This document shows, in pieces, positions 61,290 through 64,000 of a stretch of DNA of 64,000 nucleotides. Under the pieces are notes generated by a model that did no database searches, was not told the DNA's origin, and worked only from the letters and a program-made list of their open reading frames with translations. Each line of letters begins with the position of its first letter. The first letter of the stretch is position 1. Location: assembly GCA_002844335.1 (NCBI GenBank), contig CP019154.1, positions 2,790,001 to 2,854,000 of the forward strand. Direction: 5' to 3'. This DNA is from Haloarcula taiwanensis. Its GTDB lineage: Archaea > Halobacteriota > Halobacteria > Halobacteriales > Haloarculaceae. A program made the position numbers and the translations under genes.

Positions 61290-61353
61290 TGGTGTTCAGT
61301 TGGCCCACGTTCGCCTAAAACTGTTCCGAAGGGGCCGGCAGTATCCCCGGCTG

Positions 61354-61986
61354 TCAGAGCGTGACTGAGGATTCCCCGGACAGGGTCTTCGGCACGACGA
61401 CTTCCTCGGTCGTCATCCCACCCGCTGGCGAGGTAATACGCAGCGTTGCAGTCTCACCCTCGGGCAGCGGTTCGCCGAACGTGGTAGCACCGTTGATTTC
61501 CTGACTCTCGCCGAGATCAAGAGAGATCGTGAATCGGTCCTCAACGTCGTTTAACACCGGCTGAGAGCCATCGTTGTCTTGAACAGTCGAGACAACGAAC
61601 CGGCCATCAGGTTTACCCTGTGCACCGCCGGCCGCGAGCTGGTAGTACGACCCGCTCGGACCGATCCACTGAACGGTCGTCTTGTCCAGATCCACGTTCC
61701 CCGCACCCGGTGCGCGCTTGACCGTGATGTTCACCACGCCGACCTCACTGTTGCTGGTGAAATGGTCACCGGTCATGCCGACGACCTGGATGCGGTTAGT
61801 CGTCGAATCGCTGGACTGCTGACCCGTCGCCTGCGCGGAACTCTGCAGGAACCCGGCAGTGTTGATGAGTACGCCAGCTGCGATTGCCGCGACCAGCACC
61901 ATCGCGATAAACACGATCAGGGTGCCGATCCCGACCTGTCCGCGGTCCTCGCCCGTCCCCTCCGTAGATGGTCGTAAACGTTGCAT
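61354..61986 (-). CDS. Archaellin (flagellin)
   Basis: A 210-residue structural subunit of the archaellum. A class III signal ([16 protein letters not shown]) is followed by [20 protein letters not shown], the hydrophobic helix typical of archaellins; cleavage should occur between Gly16 and Gln17. The rest is the acidic outer domain with few sequons (NIT). No fla/arl accessory genes are adjacent, so this is a stand-alone subunit or an alternative filament gene. A TTTATTATG element 33-40 nt upstream is a plausible promoter. Confidence 0.92.
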   Translation of the reverse strand: MQRLRPSTEGTGEDRGQVGIGTLIVFIAMVLVAAIAAGVLINTAGFLQSSAQATGQQSSDSTTNRIQVVGMTGDHFTSNSEVGVVNITVKRAPGAGNVDLDKTTVQWIGPSGSYYQLAAGGAQGKPDGRFVVSTVQDNDGSQPVLNDVEDRFTISLDLGESQEINGATTFGEPLPEGETATLRITSPAGGMTTEEVVVPKTLSGESSVTL

Positions 61987-62016
61987 TTCAGTTGTTGATA
62001 CTCTTATGTAGCTTTC

Positions 62017-62025
62017 ATAATAAAC
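62017..62025 (-). promoter_or_regulatory. TATA-like element for archaellin
   Basis: On the minus strand, GAAGTTTATTATGAAAG contains TTTATTAT about 32-40 nt upstream of the archaellin ATG. With a purine-rich start site this predicts a leader of about 10-12 nt. Confidence 0.55.
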
Positions 62026-62078
62026 TTCACCGACCAGTTATCAGGTGTGAAAAATTGGGAGTTCTCGGTACGAGGCCC

Positions 62079-63056
62079 TTACTCGCCCTGCGCAAGCGAG
62101 GCCAGCATCGCTTCGAGTTGCACACGCTCGTTCGCCCCACGGGTGATCCGATAATCGGTTTCGCCGATGCGTTCGAGCACCCGGACGGCTGCGTCATCGT
62201 CGATATCGAACTCCCAGATAGAACGGTGCAGTTGGTCGATGATGTCGCCGCCCGCGATACCCTCCTCTGTCAGTAGTCTATCGAGCGTTGCCCGCGAGGC
62301 GGTGAAGTCCCCGTCCAGCGCCGACTGGACCATCTCCCGGATCTCTTCCGGGCGGGCCGTCGAGGTGATCGCGTACACCGCCGACTCGTCGACCGTGTCG
62401 CCGCTGACCGAGGCCGCCTGCAGGCCGTTGATGGCTTTCCGCATATCCCCGTCGGCGGCGTAGACGAGCGCGTCGAGGCCGTCTTCAGTCAGTTCGATGT
62501 CCTCTTGCGCGGCGATATTTCGGATTTCCTCAGCCACGGCATCATCGGCCAGCGGTGAGAACCGGAAGACCGCACACCGGGACTGGATAGGGTCGATGAT
62601 CTGGCTGGAGTAGTTACACGAAAGGATAAAACGGACGTTGTTCGAGAACTGCTCCATCGTCCGGCGCAGCGCCGACTGTGCGTCGCTCGTGAGGGCGTCG
62701 GCCTCGTCGAGGAAGATGATGCGGTACTCGACGCCGCCGAAGCTCGTCCGGGCGAAGTTCTTGATGCGGTCCCGGACCACGTCGATACCGCGCTCGTCGG
62801 AGGCGTTCAGTTCGAGGAAGTGCTCGCGCCAGTCGTCACCGTACAGTTCACGGGCGATAGCCGTCGCACACGTCGTCTTTCCCGTCCCTGCCGGCCCGGA
62901 AAACAGCATGTGGCTCAGGTCGTTGCGCGAGACGTAGCTCTTGAGCCGCCCGACGATGTTCTCGTGACCCATCACGTCGTCGAGCGTCTGCGGGCGGTAC
63001 TTCTCGATCCAGACCTCCTCGCGTCCCGCCCGCGACTCGGACTCGGCCTCACTCAT
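62079..63056 (-). CDS. rfcS: Replication factor C small subunit
   Basis: A 325-residue AAA+ clamp-loader subunit that, with the large subunit, opens and loads PCNA. It has Walker [10 protein letters not shown], Walker B IIFLDEAD, the sensor-1 SCN motif (ILSCNY) and the arginine finger SRC (QSRCAVF). It has the RFC-box [13 protein letters not shown] and a C-terminal helical collar domain (about 240-325). ATG 63056 starts [22 protein letters not shown]; upstream in-frame codons run into the divergent samp2 region. Essential for DNA replication. Confidence 0.97.
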   Translation of the reverse strand: MSEAESESRAGREEVWIEKYRPQTLDDVMGHENIVGRLKSYVSRNDLSHMLFSGPAGTGKTTCATAIARELYGDDWREHFLELNASDERGIDVVRDRIKNFARTSFGGVEYRIIFLDEADALTSDAQSALRRTMEQFSNNVRFILSCNYSSQIIDPIQSRCAVFRFSPLADDAVAEEIRNIAAQEDIELTEDGLDALVYAADGDMRKAINGLQAASVSGDTVDESAVYAITSTARPEEIREMVQSALDGDFTASRATLDRLLTEEGIAGGDIIDQLHRSIWEFDIDDDAAVRVLERIGETDYRITRGANERVQLEAMLASLAQGE

Positions 63057-63135
63057 GGACGATGGGAGGCGTGGGCCGGTCTTAAACCCCGCGAGAGTCG
63101 ACAGTCTCAGGTGCGTCGGCGGAGTACGGCCGGGT

Positions 63136-63336
63136 ATGCACGTCACCGTCGAGATTGCCGGCGAAGACACCCACGAACTGGAGGTGGACGCGGACGCGAC
63201 CTACGGCGACCTGCTCGCACCGGTCGACCTGAACCCCCACGAGGTGTCGGTTCTCGTTGACGGCGAACACGTGCCGACTGACCAGCCCGTCGCGGCCGAC
63301 CGCGTCCGCGTCGTGCGCCTCATCAAGGGCGGATAG
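63136..63336 (+). CDS. samp2: Ubiquitin-like small archaeal modifier protein (SAMP2-type)
   Basis: A 66-residue beta-grasp protein ending in LIKGG, the diglycine tail that is activated and joined to protein lysines or carries sulfur for tRNA thiolation. From memory it matches SAMP2 of Haloferax volcanii in length and in the pattern VTVE-x-GE...LSPHEVTVLVDG...VLRLIKGG. ATG 63136 gives [11 protein letters not shown]. It is divergent from rfcS (79-bp gap) and followed after 6 nt by a GNAT gene. It should work with the E1-like UbaA, which is not in the window. Confidence 0.94.
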   Translation: MHVTVEIAGEDTHELEVDADATYGDLLAPVDLNPHEVSVLVDGEHVPTDQPVAADRVRVVRLIKGG

Positions 63337-63342
63337 TCCGCG

Positions 63343-63726
63343 ATGCGCGTTCGCGAGGCGACCGAGGCCGATCTGCCGGCCGTGATGAACGTCCTCGACG
63401 GCGCGGCGCTCGAAATAGACGTGGCGACAGTCCGCGGCGGTATCGAGCGCGACGGCACGCTCGTCGCGGTTTCGGGCGACGGCGAGACGACGAGCGACCG
63501 CGTCCTCGGCGCGCTCGTCCTCGACGGCGACCGCGTCGCGGCCGTGGCGGTCCGTCGCCGCCGCCGCGGCCAGGGCATTGGGACGAGGCTCGTCGAGGCG
63601 GCGCTCGACCGGCGGGACCGGCTCATCGCAGAGTTTGACGCAGACGTGCGGCCGTTCTACGAGCGACTGGGGTTCGACGTAGAGCCCCTCGACAACGAGG
63701 CCGACCGGTTTCGCGGGACTCGCTAA
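63343..63726 (+). CDS. GNAT-family N-acetyltransferase
   Basis: A 127-residue acetyltransferase fold. The acetyl-CoA pyrophosphate loop is RRRRRGQGIGTRLVEAAL, the family's motif A. The C-terminal FYERLGFDVEPL is motif B. Expected substrate unknown. It begins 6 nt after samp2, so translation may be coupled, and the two share a transcript. Its stop overlaps the stop of the converging gene in CTAA. Confidence 0.92.
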   Translation: MRVREATEADLPAVMNVLDGAALEIDVATVRGGIERDGTLVAVSGDGETTSDRVLGALVLDGDRVAAVAVRRRRRGQGIGTRLVEAALDRRDRLIAEFDADVRPFYERLGFDVEPLDNEADRFRGTR

Positions 63727-64000
63727 TTCCGCCGGCCGGTCAGCTCCTCGACGGACAGTTCGTACAGCGTCACGTCCATCTCGTCGGTCGGCTCGTCGAA
63801 CACCCGGATGGGCGCGTAGCGCTCGTTAATCTCGACGGCCTCGTAGGCCGGGTCGTCCTCGGGGACGGCGGTTATGGGCCCGCGGGCGACGACGCTCCAG
63901 CCGGTCCACGACTCCGCGTCCGGCGTCGCCGCCGTCTCGGTAACGACATACGTCGCCGTTTCAGTGGCGTCGAGGTACGCCGACTTCTCGCTCTCGCTCG
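63723..64000 (-). CDS. Pyridoxamine 5'-phosphate oxidase-like flavin-binding protein (5' end beyond window)
   Basis: The C-terminal 92 codons of a protein cut by the window edge. Visible: KSAYLDATETATYVVTE, WTGWSVVARGPITAVPEDD and a tail DMDVTLYELSVEELTGR. This matches the split-barrel FMN-binding proteins of the PNPOx/nitroimidazole-resistance type, numerous in haloarchaea and ending LTGRR. Substrate unknown. The missing N-terminus would hold the flavin phosphate-binding residues. Confidence 0.8.
   Translation of the reverse strand, partial: SESEKSAYLDATETATYVVTETAATPDAESWTGWSVVARGPITAVPEDDPAYEAVEINERYAPIRVFDEPTDEMDVTLYELSVEELTGRRN

Noticed and set aside
60234-61364. 376-codon open frame opposite the alaS 5' end
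   Set aside because: Shadow of codon bias in a GC-rich gene: Val/Leu/Arg-rich, no known motif, and alaS is certain.
1-64000. CRISPR arrays, insertion sequences, integrases, rRNA
   Set aside because: Looked for regularly spaced repeats, DDE/serine/tyrosine recombinase motifs and rRNA-like blocks; none seen. Repeats present are inside coding genes or short hairpins.

Overview
The window is haloarchaeal chromosome, most likely Haloarcula or a close relative. The base composition is GC-rich, the proteins are strongly acidic, several genes start with GTG or are leaderless behind TTTTAT-like TATA boxes, and archaeal markers are present (RFC small subunit, TiaS, SAMP2, archaellin, archaeal prepilin peptidase, PGF-CTERM anchor). 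The [2Fe-2S] ferredoxin at 28258-28647 matches, from memory, the Haloarcula marismortui protein almost residue for residue. I see no rRNA, CRISPR array, insertion sequence or integrase. Gene density is high and the content is mostly housekeeping, with a scattering of small haloarchaea-specific genes.

Layout. 1-10 kb: a membrane chemotaxis-type transducer, a PIN-like protein with a tiny overlapping partner, a TrkA protein, a secreted CARDB-like protein with a glycosylatable tail repeat, RNase Z, several small-molecule enzymes and a flippase. 10-20 kb: tRNA-Ser(GGA), threonine ammonia-lyase, a two-RCK potassium channel, citrate synthase, a duplicated PhoU/RCK_C protein, an aspartoacylase-like protein and a threonine synthase-like enzyme. 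Two hairpin-packed intergenic stretches lie here. 20-34 kb: TiaS, an HTH regulator, glutaredoxin, PyrE, GlmM/Pmm, HisI with a coiled-coil partner, prepilin peptidase, ferredoxin, two tandem PiT-type transporters, a membrane-anchored heptad-repeat protein, HisA and a methyltransferase. 34-48 kb: MutS, a histidine kinase with a degenerate receiver, an ABC-2 exporter followed by a LolA-like secreted protein, a C-rich structured intergenic region, a winged-helix/membrane-protein pair, small unknowns, a HAD phosphatase and a 47-residue acidic protein. 48-64 kb: MutL, a PfkB-like protein, a PGF-CTERM surface protein, a YgfZ/GcvT-like protein, an ACT regulator with a 2Fe-2S protein, HisB, a CPA1-RCK antiporter, AlaS, archaellin, RfcS, SAMP2 with a GNAT enzyme, and a truncated flavin-binding protein at the right edge.

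How the genes connect. MutS and MutL form one mismatch-repair pathway. HisI, HisA and HisB are three dispersed steps of histidine synthesis. PibD is the kind of peptidase that would mature the archaellin. TrkA, the potassium channel, the PhoU/RCK_C protein and the antiporter all carry RCK-type domains, as expected in a salt-in organism. The most unusual items are the heptad-repeat protein (31440-32312), the PIN-like/mini-gene pair (1757-2333), the possible structured RNA (about 42382-42650), the hairpin arrays (14027-14390 and 18772-19035), and several enzymes or signalling proteins whose catalytic residue is replaced. Function calls rest on motifs read by eye; no database search was run. Any DUF number is from memory.
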